A DNA stretch of 64,000 nt, taken from the NCBI GenBank assembly GCA_934489895.1, contig CAKSST010000007.1:1-64000 (forward strand), in the 5' to 3' direction. The stretch is from an uncultured Eubacteriales bacterium. GTDB lineage: Bacteria > Bacillota > Clostridia > Oscillospirales > Acutalibacteraceae. The notes beneath the pieces are model-generated. The model did not search any database. It was not told the DNA's origin and saw only the letters and a list, made by a program, of their open reading frames with translations. This document shows, piece after piece, positions 1 through 8,413 of the stretch. Position numbers and translations under genes: made by a program. Each line of letters starts with the position of its first letter. Positions within the stretch are counted from its first letter, which is position 1.

Positions 1-10
1 GTAAAAAAGC

Positions 11-49
11 ATCCGAGACTCACAACTTTTGGTGAATCTCGGATTTTTT
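11..49. terminator. Bidirectional hairpin terminator
   Basis: A 13-bp stem (11-23 with 32-44, one G:T-type mismatch) is flanked by a T-run on one side and an A-run on the other, so it can end transcription on both strands. It lies 30 bases past the stop of the leftmost minus-strand gene. Confidence 0.75.
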
Positions 50-77
50 AGACTGTTTTTTACAGCCCCTTTTTTTA

Positions 78-770
78 TTATATAAAAAATTTTCTTTGCA
101 TCATTTCTCTTGCCGAGCGATTAATTGCAAGGTATATAAGTAATCCGCCCAACAGCATCAGAACTATAAGAGGATAAATTGACCAACCAGAAAAATCAAT
201 CCCAAAGGTTATTGTAAGCAAAAGCTCTGTTATCGGCATAAACACTCCCGTTGCGATAAACGCACCGCCCAGAATATACAGTATTCCTTTACGCAAATAG
301 CGCAGCAGTGTAACTACCGTACACACAATAATACAAAATCCTGCTGTTATGGGAAGTGCAAAGCATAAAAACCAGTTTGAGCCGGTTGCTGTATTTATAT
401 AAAGTAAATATAAAGCAGCCGCTGCAAAATCGCAGGGCACAAATATTACGGGGTTGGGTTTTGTAAACCACAACGGCAATGCCGCCATAATATACAACAA
501 AAAGACAGCACCTGCAACTATACCAAACCAATCCAACTTTTTATCTGCCTGTATATCCGCAAGAAAAGTAATAAGCAAGGGTATGAAAAACATTATTATA
601 ATTGCACCGTTAAATGCCTTTGGCCTTGCCTTTAATACAGGCTTACGGTCAGGAGGATACAAAGCGCCTGCCTGCTCATACTTAAAATCCGGATGATATA
701 CAAGGGTATTGCAAAGCGGACATTTTTTCTGGCTTACATCAAGCTTTACACCGCAATTTATACAAAACAT
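78..770 (-). CDS. Zinc-ribbon membrane protein, DUF6320 type
   Basis: Membrane protein with an N-terminal zinc ribbon. Two Cys pairs lie in the first 20 residues (C3/C6 and C17/C20, the second as CPLC), followed by six hydrophobic segments at about 53-74, 81-102, 107-125, 132-155, 162-186 and 195-215. The length of 230 residues and this layout match the DUF6320 family as I remember it; no molecular role is known. The start is set by an AAAGGTGG ribosome binding site. The gene begins 14 bases after the stop of the acyltransferase-like gene and is followed by a hairpin terminator, so the two genes form one short operon. The context suggests the membrane protein serves an enzyme that modifies an envelope molecule, which is inference. 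Confidence 0.75.
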   Translation of the reverse strand: MFCINCGVKLDVSQKKCPLCNTLVYHPDFKYEQAGALYPPDRKPVLKARPKAFNGAIIIMFFIPLLITFLADIQADKKLDWFGIVAGAVFLLYIMAALPLWFTKPNPVIFVPCDFAAAALYLLYINTATGSNWFLCFALPITAGFCIIVCTVVTLLRYLRKGILYILGGAFIATGVFMPITELLLTITFGIDFSGWSIYPLIVLMLLGGLLIYLAINRSAREMMQRKFFI

Positions 771-784
771 ATTGCCCCCACCTT

Positions 785-2074
785 TTAATTATAATTACTT
801 TCAACGCTTATCTGCAGACCCATTTGCTGCAAAACTGCAAAAAAGTGACGTTCAAGTTCAGCGCCATGTATATTACGGATAAAATTTATGTAAATGGTAT
901 CATTATAGGATATTAGACCGCAGTTGTACGGTGCCGCCGCCTGAACACCAAGAATAAAATCTACACGCTTTATGTATTGTTTCATAACATCGGGCAGTTT
1001 TACCAATCCCAAATTTGATAATGTCAAGCAAGATTTTCTCTCCCCCACTCTGTCAAATACAGCTTTCATAACAATGTTTTTAATTGGAAGCGGTACAACC
1101 CTTAAAAACGGATTGAGCTCGTCATTAACGTTTGTTGCAATAACGCTGCTCATATGCTTTTGTGTGATTTCTGCACCCATTTTATGCTTAATCACATTGC
1201 ATATTTCTTCAAAGGTATAATCACCCAGCCTTGTATCAAGCTCTGGAACGGTGTACATTGCAAAATTACGTAATGATTTACTTTCAAAAAGCTGACGCAG
1301 ATTCACAGGTATCAGCAGCTTTATAGGTTTGCGCTTGCGTATGTTTGTAACCTTTTGTTTTTGTAAATTTGCAAGTGCGCTCATCATTACAGCGCTTAAA
1401 AATACAGTTAAGGTAACATTATTTTTATGCGCAAGCTCCAGCGTTTCCTTTACGGGAAGCTTAAAACAAACAAGCTTCAAAACTCCGTCGGTTATCGGCT
1501 CGCCTTTCATACGCCAGGCATCTGTATCCTTGCGGCTCAAAGGCACCTTACTTGCATATTTTAAAAAGCTGTCCTCAAGCTCCTGCGATGACGGTTTTTC
1601 GGTTCTGTCAAGCACACCGTACTCGCACGGTATTTGAATACCGTATTTTTGCTCTAAATACTCTGCTGTAAGAGTTTTTAAAAAAACAAGGGCGCCTGTA
1701 CCGTCGGTTAAAGAATGAAAAAATTCTACGGCTATACGTTCTTTATAAACAATAACGCGTAAAGCACATTTTCGCATTTCTTGCCCGCTCATAAATACAA
1801 GCGGACAGCTTTGCTCTTGCAAAATCTCAGGCACCTGCTCAAGCTCCTGCAGATAATACCAGAACACGCCTTTGCGCAGTCTTGCCGCAATGGAGGGAAA
1901 CCGCTTTACCGTAATATCCAATGCAGATTTAAGTACGACAGCATCAACCTCTTCATAAAGTGTTACCGACTGCCTGAAAACATTACTCCAGTTTTTACGT
2001 CTTGCGGCAGGATATATTTTTGCCGCATTATCAAGCCGTACCCAACGCAGCGGATTGCTTTTTGTCTTTGTCAT
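785..2074 (-). CDS. Condensation-domain/alcohol-acetyltransferase-like protein
   Basis: A 429-residue enzyme of the chloramphenicol-acetyltransferase/condensation-domain superfamily. The active-site signature HxxxDG is visible near residue 120 (FFHSLTDGTGA), and the N-terminal segment with RLDNAAKIYP is typical of the stand-alone clostridial branch. By family, it would move an acyl group to an alcohol or amine acceptor using the His as general base; substrate unknown. No signal peptide, so cytoplasmic. The ATG is preceded by AGGGG eight bases upstream. It is the first gene of an operon with the zinc-ribbon membrane protein. It is not part of a nonribosomal peptide synthetase, since no adenylation or carrier domain is nearby. 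Confidence 0.7.
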   Translation of the reverse strand: MTKTKSNPLRWVRLDNAAKIYPAARRKNWSNVFRQSVTLYEEVDAVVLKSALDITVKRFPSIAARLRKGVFWYYLQELEQVPEILQEQSCPLVFMSGQEMRKCALRVIVYKERIAVEFFHSLTDGTGALVFLKTLTAEYLEQKYGIQIPCEYGVLDRTEKPSSQELEDSFLKYASKVPLSRKDTDAWRMKGEPITDGVLKLVCFKLPVKETLELAHKNNVTLTVFLSAVMMSALANLQKQKVTNIRKRKPIKLLIPVNLRQLFESKSLRNFAMYTVPELDTRLGDYTFEEICNVIKHKMGAEITQKHMSSVIATNVNDELNPFLRVVPLPIKNIVMKAVFDRVGERKSCLTLSNLGLVKLPDVMKQYIKRVDFILGVQAAAPYNCGLISYNDTIYINFIRNIHGAELERHFFAVLQQMGLQISVESNYN

Positions 2075-2234
2075 AAATAACCCCTAAAACAAAAATTGAC
2101 AGTATTTCTAAATAAAAGTCTGTTTACTTTTTTATCTGTGCAAACAGGATAAATTAACAATAACATATAACTTTGCAGCAGTCCACCTACTGTTAAAAAT
2201 ATTAACTCTACTATCAATAGATTACCGCTCTACC

Positions 2235-2357
2235 TCAACAAAAAAGCTTATCTGCCGTTTGTTTTTTAAAAAAAGCAACCTCAATAGCGCCGGGACCCGC
2301 GTGCGGCTTAATTTCACTGCCTATGACAGTATATGTTGCCTCTTCAAGCCCTTTTCC
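2235..2357 (-). pseudogene. C-terminal scrap of a DegV-like protein
   Basis: A 40-codon minus-strand frame with a natural stop but no start, closed upstream by a TGA at 2358-2360. Its translation contains the stretch VIGSEIKPHAGPGAIEVAFF, which resembles the C-terminal IG...I..H.GPG signature of DegV fatty-acid-binding proteins. The rest of the gene (more than 200 residues) is absent; upstream lies the dead isomerase gene in the opposite orientation. The DegV assignment rests on a short motif and is tentative. Confidence 0.45.
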
Positions 2358-2403
2358 TCATATAAATTTTCAGTGCTTAATTAACTTTTGAGGGAGTCGT
2401 TTT

Positions 2404-2989
2404 ATACAAGGTATTTATATTGACGTTTTTTCGGGTATGACCTATGAAGATCTGTTTCCTATGATAAAAGATGTCGGCTTTAACGATTTTTTCAGCGGAC
2501 ACACTTACGCCGATGACCTTGAGAAGCTTTCCCTCTATAAAACTCAAGCCGAAAAATTAGGGCTCGCACAGGAGACCTCTCATTCCACCATACCCTTGAG
2601 CGACCAGATATGGAATGACAATAAACACGGTGATCAATACATAGAGGATCTTAAAACGCAATATCACAAACTGTTCATTGCTCGGTATTCCCATTTTGGT
2701 CGTGAACGTCAATCCCGAGTTTAAACAAAACCCGTCCCTTGAGCTTGGCATCGACAGATTAAAGCCGGTTGTAAAATACGCCAAGGACAAGAGCGTTAAA
2801 ATAGCCTTTGAGAATATCAACTCTCCGGAATATCTTTATAAAACGCTTGATTACTTTGACGGTGATAACATAGGCTTTTGCTATGACTGCAGACATGAAA
2901 ACGACATCTACAACCAGATGTCGTTAGAGCAGTATTTTACACAGGCATATATACGCGCTTGTAAAGTAGCATATAAATACTCAAATTAA
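2404..2989 (+). pseudogene. Degraded sugar phosphate isomerase/epimerase
   Basis: Remnant of a TIM-barrel xylose-isomerase-like (AP endonuclease 2 fold) protein. Three lesions are visible. A good GAGGGAG ribosome binding site (2390-2396) is followed after seven bases by ATA at 2404 where an ATG is expected; the frame then reads QGIYIDVFSGMTYEDL. Near 2670-2685 the reading shifts from the frame of codon 2437 to the +1 frame, where LGIPILVVNVNPEF continues the fold. Between FCYDCRHEND and the C-terminal helix MSLEQYFTQAYIRACKVAY, about 70-80 residues normally present in the family are missing. The conserved KIAFENINSPEYL segment identifies the family. Ends at a hairpin terminator. Non-functional as written. 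Confidence 0.75.
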
Positions 2990-2990
2990 A

Positions 2991-3020
2991 AATAAACGGC
3001 TTGTTTTCAAGCCGTTTATT
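2991..3020. terminator. Shared hairpin terminator
   Basis: Perfect 13-bp stem (2991-3003 with 3008-3020) with a TTTT loop, between the dead isomerase gene and the convergent radical SAM gene, whose stop codon it overlaps. Confidence 0.8.
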
Positions 3021-3888
3021 AATTTAAATATTTGTTCAGATAATTTAACACCGTCTTTTTATCAGCCGACCAAAGCGGTGCAACTAAATCACGCTTTGCA
3101 CCGTCACCCGTTATTCTGTGCACAATGCACTCTTTGGGCAGCACTGCAATGCATTGCTTTAAAACAGCAGCATATTCTTCCAAAGATAAACATTCAAACA
3201 CACCTTTGTTATACTCTTTTTCAAGGTCGGTATTTTTAAGCACGTGTAAAAGGTGGAATTTCACCCCGTTTGTTCCAACCGCAGCGGCCTTTTTTGCGGT
3301 GTTTACGGCATCAATGGCTGTCTCAAAGGGCAATCCTATGATTATGTGGGTAACTACATCAATATCTGCCGCTTTCAAACGCTTTACCGCATCATAATAA
3401 ACCTCCGTACTGTAACCGCGCCGTATATACTGCGCAGTTTTTTCATTTACGGTTTGCAGACCAAGCTCAACGCTTACAGGCTTTATTTTGTTTATTTTGC
3501 ACAATAATTGTACCGTCTCACCTGATAAGCAATCCGGTCTTGTTCCTATACTCAAGCCAACGATATAATCGGGCTGTATAGCTTTATAGTATATATCCTT
3601 CAGCTTTTCTATGGGCGCGTAAGTATTAGTAAAGGATTGAAAATATGCAATATACTTGCCGCCCTTATATTTCCCCTCTAACCTTTTCTTTGCCCTCTCT
3701 AACTGATGCAAAATATCATCACAGCCGCTCTCGGCAAACTCACCGCTGCCGCCGGCAGAGCAGAATATACACCCGCCTGTTCCGAGCGTACCGTCGCGGT
3801 TTGGGCAGGTAAAGCCGCCGTCAAGAGACAATTTATAAACTTTACAACCAAACTTTTCTTTGTAATATTCATTTACGGTTTTGTACAT
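3019..3888 (-). CDS. TIGR01212 family radical SAM protein
   Basis: Radical S-adenosylmethionine enzyme of the TIGR01212 (YhcC/YtqA) group, related to the Elp3 fold. The three cluster-binding cysteines occur in the diagnostic arrangement TCPNRDG...GGCIFC (Cx11Cx2C) at about residues 28-43, and motifs such as IVGLSIGTRPDCL and VSVELGLQT follow. Length near 289 is usual. Members are thought to act in RNA or cofactor modification, but the reaction is unproven. A GTG lies three codons upstream (3897), but GGTGAG sits six bases before the ATG at 3888, so I prefer the ATG. Single-gene unit, convergent to the pseudogene. Confidence 0.88.
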   Translation of the reverse strand: MYKTVNEYYKEKFGCKVYKLSLDGGFTCPNRDGTLGTGGCIFCSAGGSGEFAESGCDDILHQLERAKKRLEGKYKGGKYIAYFQSFTNTYAPIEKLKDIYYKAIQPDYIVGLSIGTRPDCLSGETVQLLCKINKIKPVSVELGLQTVNEKTAQYIRRGYSTEVYYDAVKRLKAADIDVVTHIIIGLPFETAIDAVNTAKKAAAVGTNGVKFHLLHVLKNTDLEKEYNKGVFECLSLEEYAAVLKQCIAVLPKECIVHRITGDGAKRDLVAPLWSADKKTVLNYLNKYLN

Positions 3889-3948
3889 TATGCTCACCGC
3901 CCTTTTAAATAATTATATATTATTATACTGTTTGCTGCAAGCAGCGGA

Positions 3949-3976
3949 TTGACATATATTATTTCATTGATATAAT
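3949..3976 (+). promoter_or_regulatory. Sigma-A promoter of yitT
   Basis: Perfect TTGACA (3949-3954), 16-base spacer, perfect TATAAT (3971-3976), 20 bases before the YitT start codon. Confidence 0.8.
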
Positions 3977-3996
3977 CAAATTATGGGGTGGTTTTT

Positions 3997-4869
3997 ATGA
4001 AAAAAAGTAGAACATTTTTTTCTTACATGGGCGTTATTGCCGTTGCCGTTTTGCTGGCATTCAACTACCATGTTTTTATTATACAAAACAATTTTGCGCC
4101 TGCGGGCCTTAACGGCATTGCAACAATGGTGCAGTACAAAACAGGCTTCAGCATAAGCTATATGTCACTGCTTATTAATATTCCACTTTCAATTTTTGCA
4201 TATTTTGCTATAGAAAAATTCTTTGCTATAAAAACCCTTATTTTTTCGCTTGTATATTCTTTTTCATATTTGCTTTTGCAGAATTTTAATTTGGATTATA
4301 TTCAATATAATGCCCATGGGCAGGATACCATTTATCCTGTTATAATAAGCGGTGTTATATCGGGAGTGGCTTACGGGGTATGCTTTAAGTTCAACGCTTC
4401 TACAGGCGGAACCGATGTTATATCAAGATATATAACAAAAAATAAGCCCACCGCAAATTTTTTTATTGTCGTTTTTACTCTTAATGCCATTGTTGCCATA
4501 CTATCATTGTTTGTCTACTCAACAAACAGTGTTGACTATAAGCCCGTTGCCCTTTGCATAACCTACTGCTTTATATCAAACTTTGTGGGCAATTATATTT
4601 TAAAGGGCACAAAAACCGCTTATAAATTTACGGTCATCACCACTCACGCAGAAGAAATTCTAAAAGAAATTTCCGCCATTTTGCGCCACAGCGCAACAAA
4701 AATTGAAGCCACAGGCAGCTATACCCACACGAAAAAGTCTGTGCTTATCTGCGTAGTTAACAAGCATCAACTTAATGATTTTCAAAAGATAATTGCAGAA
4801 TATCCCGACACCTTTTCATTCTACGAGCTTATAAACGAAACCTTTGGAAATTTCAAGCATATAAAGTAA
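3997..4869 (+). CDS. YitT family membrane protein (DUF161/DUF2179)
   Basis: Integral membrane protein of the YitT family, about 290 residues. Five or six hydrophobic segments fill the first 200 residues, including the family hallmark GLNGIATM near the N-terminus and FNASTGGTDVISRYI near the middle. The cytoplasmic C-terminal 80 residues (from about VITTHAEEIL) form the DUF2179 domain, which resembles PII-like ligand-sensing folds. Function is not established; transport is assumed. A GTG nine bases upstream is possible, but GGGGTGG at 3985-3991 points to the ATG at 3997. It has its own sigma-A promoter and is followed by a strong hairpin. A paralogue lies inside the island. Confidence 0.88.
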   Translation: MKKSRTFFSYMGVIAVAVLLAFNYHVFIIQNNFAPAGLNGIATMVQYKTGFSISYMSLLINIPLSIFAYFAIEKFFAIKTLIFSLVYSFSYLLLQNFNLDYIQYNAHGQDTIYPVIISGVISGVAYGVCFKFNASTGGTDVISRYITKNKPTANFFIVVFTLNAIVAILSLFVYSTNSVDYKPVALCITYCFISNFVGNYILKGTKTAYKFTVITTHAEEILKEISAILRHSATKIEATGSYTHTKKSVLICVVNKHQLNDFQKIIAEYPDTFSFYELINETFGNFKHIK

Positions 4870-4887
4870 TTTTTATGTATAAGTTAA

Positions 4888-4920
4888 AACGGCTGATGTG
4901 CAAAATTGCACATCAGCCGG
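4888..4920. terminator. Hairpin terminator after yitT
   Basis: Stem of about 13-14 bp (roughly 4889-4903 with 4907-4920) with A/T-rich flanks on both sides; it lies between yitT and the convergent spoVAC 3' fragment and can serve both. Confidence 0.75.
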
Positions 4921-4925
4921 TTTGT

Positions 4926-5122
4926 TTACATTATTGTAATTATCCAATAAATAACCCCATACAGTACCGCGGCGACCGTACCGTAAACAATAACAGGTCC
5001 CGCTATTGCAAACATTTTTGCGCCAACACCCAGCACAAATCCCTCTGCTTGTGTCAACTTAGGTCCATCACTTCGTGTTCTGTTAGGACTTAATTCTCTT
5101 ATGAGATGTGGATTTATAGTGC
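4926..5122 (-). pseudogene. Displaced spoVAC 3' fragment with foreign in-frame extension
   Basis: Minus-strand frame of 64 codons without a convincing start. Its last 40 codons encode EGFVLGVGAKMFAIAG...GVIYWI, the C-terminus of SpoVAC, and end IITIM-stop instead of CNLM-stop in the intact gene. Positions 4941-5045 match 15768-15872 at 104 of 105 bases. The upstream part (HLIRELSPNRTRSDGPKLTQ) is unrelated to SpoVAC and I do not recognise it. It marks the left edge of the accessory block and is probably what remained of the original gene end after an insertion or unequal recombination. Confidence 0.8.
4941..5045. repeat. Left copy of 105-bp direct repeat (spoVAC 3' end)
   Basis: Identical to 15768-15872 except for one base (A here, G there, within GCCAACACC/GCCGACACC). 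Same orientation. The two copies bracket 10.7 kb of accessory genes. Confidence 0.93.
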
Positions 5123-5143
5123 TTTATTATACAAACTGATTTA

Positions 5144-5929
5144 TTATTCGCTCAGATGTTTACGATAGGCAGATGGAGAGATTCCATGCTTCTTCAAAAA
5201 AGCCCTGTTGAAGGTTCGAATGGTGGGAAAACCGGACATATTGGCGACCTCTGTGACGGTGTAGTTCTTATTATTTAAAATCTTCTCCGCCTCCGCAAGA
5301 CGGAGTGAGTTTATATAATCACAAAAGTTCATAGAAATACGGATGCTGAAAATATGGGATACACAGCTGCGGCTAAGGTCAAGACTGTCTGCAACAGACG
5401 CCACCGTCAAATCCTCCTTGTAATGGGCGGTGCAGTATTGCAAAATCTTCAGTGCCGTTTCCCTTGAAAACCCCACCTTTTTTACAGAGAAAAAAGGCAG
5501 CAGCTTGCCAAAAATCACCGTTAGATACGCGGCGATCACATCGCTATACCCGTCACGACCATACTCTCGGCAAGCAGTTTCCAGCAGGGATTCCAGCCCG
5601 TCATCATGACCGTTTTCAAAACAGTACACCGCACTGTCCGGTACACCCTTCATAAAGATCTGCCCATACCGCAGCAGATCAAAGGGCTTTATGATTAGCA
5701 CCCAGTATTCCCCATCTGCACAGTCCACATAATGATGCACCTGATTGGGAAATGCAAGGAACCATGTACCATCCGCCAGGGTATATTTTTTGCCGTCGCA
5801 GTAGGCAGTTCCCCGACCATGCTTGGTGTAGACCAGTTCAATGTCATCATGCACATGTGCAGGGAAATCCGGATTTGTGCTTTGCCTAAAGATTATTTTG
5901 GATTTTACCTCTCGAAAAATTGTCTGCAT
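5144..5929 (-). CDS. AraC family transcriptional regulator, cupin type
   Basis: AraC-type regulator of about 261 residues. The N-terminal half is a cupin-like sugar-sensing domain (PDFPAHVHDDIELVYT, His-rich strand) and the C-terminal 100 residues hold two helix-turn-helix motifs, the second as TVTEVANMSGFPTIRTFNRAFLKK followed by the family ending GISPSAYRKHL. It is divergently placed to the GH3 glycosidase gene across 110 bases, so it most likely activates that gene in response to a sugar; this is inference. A more upstream ATG (5941) has no ribosome binding site, while GGGTGAG precedes the ATG at 5929. Codon use is rich in CTG and more GC-rich than the surroundings, as in the first third of the GH3 gene. 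Confidence 0.88.
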   Translation of the reverse strand: MQTIFREVKSKIIFRQSTNPDFPAHVHDDIELVYTKHGRGTAYCDGKKYTLADGTWFLAFPNQVHHYVDCADGEYWVLIIKPFDLLRYGQIFMKGVPDSAVYCFENGHDDGLESLLETACREYGRDGYSDVIAAYLTVIFGKLLPFFSVKKVGFSRETALKILQYCTAHYKEDLTVASVADSLDLSRSCVSHIFSIRISMNFCDYINSLRLAEAEKILNNKNYTVTEVANMSGFPTIRTFNRAFLKKHGISPSAYRKHLSE

Positions 5930-5978
5930 ATTCTCACCCATATTTGCATTTATTGTCCAGAAAATCCGTTATTATTTC

Positions 5979-6007
5979 TTGCATCATAGCATAAATTGTC
6001 TTAAAAT
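5979..6007 (+). promoter_or_regulatory. Possible promoter of the GH3 gene
   Basis: TTGCAT (5979-5984), 17-base spacer, TAAAAT (6002-6007), 32 bases before the start. The -35 box is poor, as expected for an activator-dependent AraC-type promoter, but the call is weak. Confidence 0.4.
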
Positions 6008-6039
6008 ACAAGTGATTATTCAATAGGAGGTCCTGAAAT

Positions 6040-8367
6040 ATGAATATCAGACACCAACACGATATCGTAAAAGCCGAGCGGTGGAACCGATATAAGTACA
6101 ACCTGACCACCAATATCGGTGAAAACGGCACCCGCATCTCCGGTTGCCCTGAGCATATTGCCCTGTCCAGAAATATTGCAGGCGAGGGTATGGTGCTGCT
6201 GGAAAACAACGGCTTGCTGCCCCTGAAAGCAGGAACCAGGGTCGCCCTGTTCGGCACCGGCACGTTGGAGTATATCCAGGGCGGTGGCGGTAGCGGCAAG
6301 GTATATCCTGCCTATGTTCGCAATCTTTATGAGGGATTCGTGGAAAAAGCACCTAAAATCAACATTTATGAACCCCTAACTCAATTTTATTTTGATTATG
6401 CTTCCTCCCACATGGAAACTCTGGGAACTAAAGATATCCTCGCCGAGCCTGTAGTGCCCGAGGATTTGCTTTCCGATGCTGCCAGAAATGCAGACGTAGC
6501 CATTCTTGTGATCCACCGCTATTCCGGCGAAGGCTGGGATCGCAGCGCACAAAAAGGGGATTTCTACTTAACGGATATGGAAGAAAAACTGGTACAGGAT
6601 GTGACCGGAGAATTTGCTCACACTGTGGTAGTTCTAAATGTGGGCGGTATGGTAGACACCGCCTGGATTCGGGCCAATCCCAAAATCGACGGCGCACTCC
6701 TTGCCTGGCAGGCAGGTATGGAGGGCGGTCTTGCCATAGCCGATATTCTGTGTGGCGATGTAAACCCGTCCGGCAAACTGACCGACACTTTTGCCAAGGA
6801 ATTTTCCGATTATCCCAGTGCCGACACTTTCAACGAAAGTGACGACTATGTGGAATACTTTGAAGATATCTATGTAGGCTACCGCTACTTTGAAACCATA
6901 CCTGGCGCAAGTTTAAAGGTTGTATATCCCTTTGGTTACGGTCTTTCTTATACTGAATTTTCTATTAGCAAGCCGCTTGCCACCTTAAATGATGACAAAA
7001 TCACAATAAAAACCACGGTCAAAAACATAGGTGAATTTGCAGGCAAAGAGGTTGTTCAGGCTTATGTTTCCGCTCCCCGGGGAGTTTTGGGTAAAAGTAA
7101 AATTTCTCTTGCGGGTTTCAAAAAAACCAAGCTTTTAACACCGGGGGAAGAACAAGATATCATTATTGAGTTCAAGGTTGCCGATATGGCAAGCTATGAT
7201 GACCTTGGTAAGCTTAAAATGTCGGCATTTGTATTAGAACAAGGTGAATATATATTTTATGTAGGCAACAGCTGCCGAAATTTAGCCGCCGCTGACTACC
7301 GCTATACCGTTGACAAAAACTTTGTAGTAACAAATCAGGTTTCTCAAAAATGTGCTCCCAACAAACTTGAAAAAAGAATGTTATCAGACGGCAGTTTTGA
7401 AAAACTTCCGTCATTCCCAATAAAAAGCTATGATGACGTACTTGCTTTTACAAACAACGAAGATGCTCCCGAATCTGTAAAGCCATTCCAATTAGCAGAT
7501 GTAGCTGACGGAAAAATTACACTTGATCAATTTGTTTCGCAAATGACAGATGATGAGCTTATACAGCTTATGAGTGGTGTTCCCAGCCAAGGGGTTGCAA
7601 ATACAAACGGCTTTGGCGGCATTGAAAGGCTTGGCATTCCCGCAGTTATGACTGTGGACGGCCCTGCCGGAGTGCGACTACATATCGGTGTTGGCATTGC
7701 AACCACCGCCTGGCCCTGTGCTACTTTGCTTGCGTGCACCTGGAATCCCGATTTGGCTTACAAAATAGGCAAAGCCGGTGCATTAGAAGCCAAGGAAAAC
7801 GGACTCGCCATCTGGCTTACACCTGCGCTTAACATACATCGCAATCCTCTTTGTGGCAGAAACTTTGAATATTTCAGCGAGGATCCGCTGATTGCCGGCA
7901 AATTTGCTGCTGCGAAGGTAAACGGTATTCAAAGCGTAAATATCGCTGCTTCCGCAAAGCATTTTGCATGCAACAACAAAGAAACAAACAGAAAATACAG
8001 CGATAGCCGGGTTTCCGAACGCGCACTTCGTGAAATTTATTTGCGTGGGTTTGAAATTTGCGTTAAAGAAGCACAACCCTGGACCATAATGAGCAGCTAC
8101 AATCTTGTAAATGGAAGAAGATGTTGCACCGGTTTTGAACAGATTCAAGGTATCTTGCGTGATGAATGGGGCTTTAAGGGTATGGTAACGTCCGACTGGG
8201 ACACACCCTGTGACCAGACGTATTGTGTGCTTTCGGGTAATGATATCCGTATGCCAAGCGGCGACCCCGTGATTCTTAAACAATCTCTTGAAAACGGCAG
8301 ACTCAAGCGTGGACATTTAGAGCTTAATGCCAAACGCATTCTGGAAATGATTTTGAAGCTGGATTGA
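6040..8367 (+). CDS. Glycoside hydrolase family 3, domain-permuted
   Basis: Beta-glucosidase-type GH3 enzyme of 775 residues with swapped domain order. The alpha/beta sandwich comes first (EGMVLLENNGLLPL near residue 50), then a fibronectin-III-like domain (about 300-410), and the (beta/alpha)8 barrel last (from about 480: MTVDGPAGVR, KHFACNN). The catalytic nucleophile Asp lies in GMVTSDWD near residue 713. This order is known from rumen and gut firmicute enzymes such as Butyrivibrio BglA. No signal peptide, so it acts on imported oligosaccharides. Start: AGGAGG nine bases before ATG. Divergent from the AraC gene. Odd point: leucine codon use changes abruptly near 6900, from about 11 CTG of 24 before to only a few afterwards, suggesting a recombinant gene. 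Confidence 0.92.
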   Translation: MNIRHQHDIVKAERWNRYKYNLTTNIGENGTRISGCPEHIALSRNIAGEGMVLLENNGLLPLKAGTRVALFGTGTLEYIQGGGGSGKVYPAYVRNLYEGFVEKAPKINIYEPLTQFYFDYASSHMETLGTKDILAEPVVPEDLLSDAARNADVAILVIHRYSGEGWDRSAQKGDFYLTDMEEKLVQDVTGEFAHTVVVLNVGGMVDTAWIRANPKIDGALLAWQAGMEGGLAIADILCGDVNPSGKLTDTFAKEFSDYPSADTFNESDDYVEYFEDIYVGYRYFETIPGASLKVVYPFGYGLSYTEFSISKPLATLNDDKITIKTTVKNIGEFAGKEVVQAYVSAPRGVLGKSKISLAGFKKTKLLTPGEEQDIIIEFKVADMASYDDLGKLKMSAFVLEQGEYIFYVGNSCRNLAAADYRYTVDKNFVVTNQVSQKCAPNKLEKRMLSDGSFEKLPSFPIKSYDDVLAFTNNEDAPESVKPFQLADVADGKITLDQFVSQMTDDELIQLMSGVPSQGVANTNGFGGIERLGIPAVMTVDGPAGVRLHIGVGIATTAWPCATLLACTWNPDLAYKIGKAGALEAKENGLAIWLTPALNIHRNPLCGRNFEYFSEDPLIAGKFAAAKVNGIQSVNIAASAKHFACNNKETNRKYSDSRVSERALREIYLRGFEICVKEAQPWTIMSSYNLVNGRRCCTGFEQIQGILRDEWGFKGMVTSDWDTPCDQTYCVLSGNDIRMPSGDPVILKQSLENGRLKRGHLELNAKRILEMILKLD

Positions 8368-8378
8368 AGCTCGGATAT

Positions 8379-8413
8379 AACGAAAGCGAGGGGAATCCCC
8401 CTCGCTTTCGTTT
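8379..8413. terminator. Bidirectional hairpin terminator
   Basis: A 13-bp perfect stem (8381-8393 with 8398-8410) with AT-rich flanks between the GH3 gene and the convergent dehydrogenase gene. Confidence 0.8.

Noticed and set aside
4875..5093. Plus-strand frame after yitT
   Set aside because: It is antisense to the duplicated spoVAC 3' fragment and starts inside the terminator.
7783..8316. Minus-strand frame of 177 codons inside the GH3 gene
   Set aside because: Antisense to the catalytic barrel motifs and without ribosome binding site or family signature.
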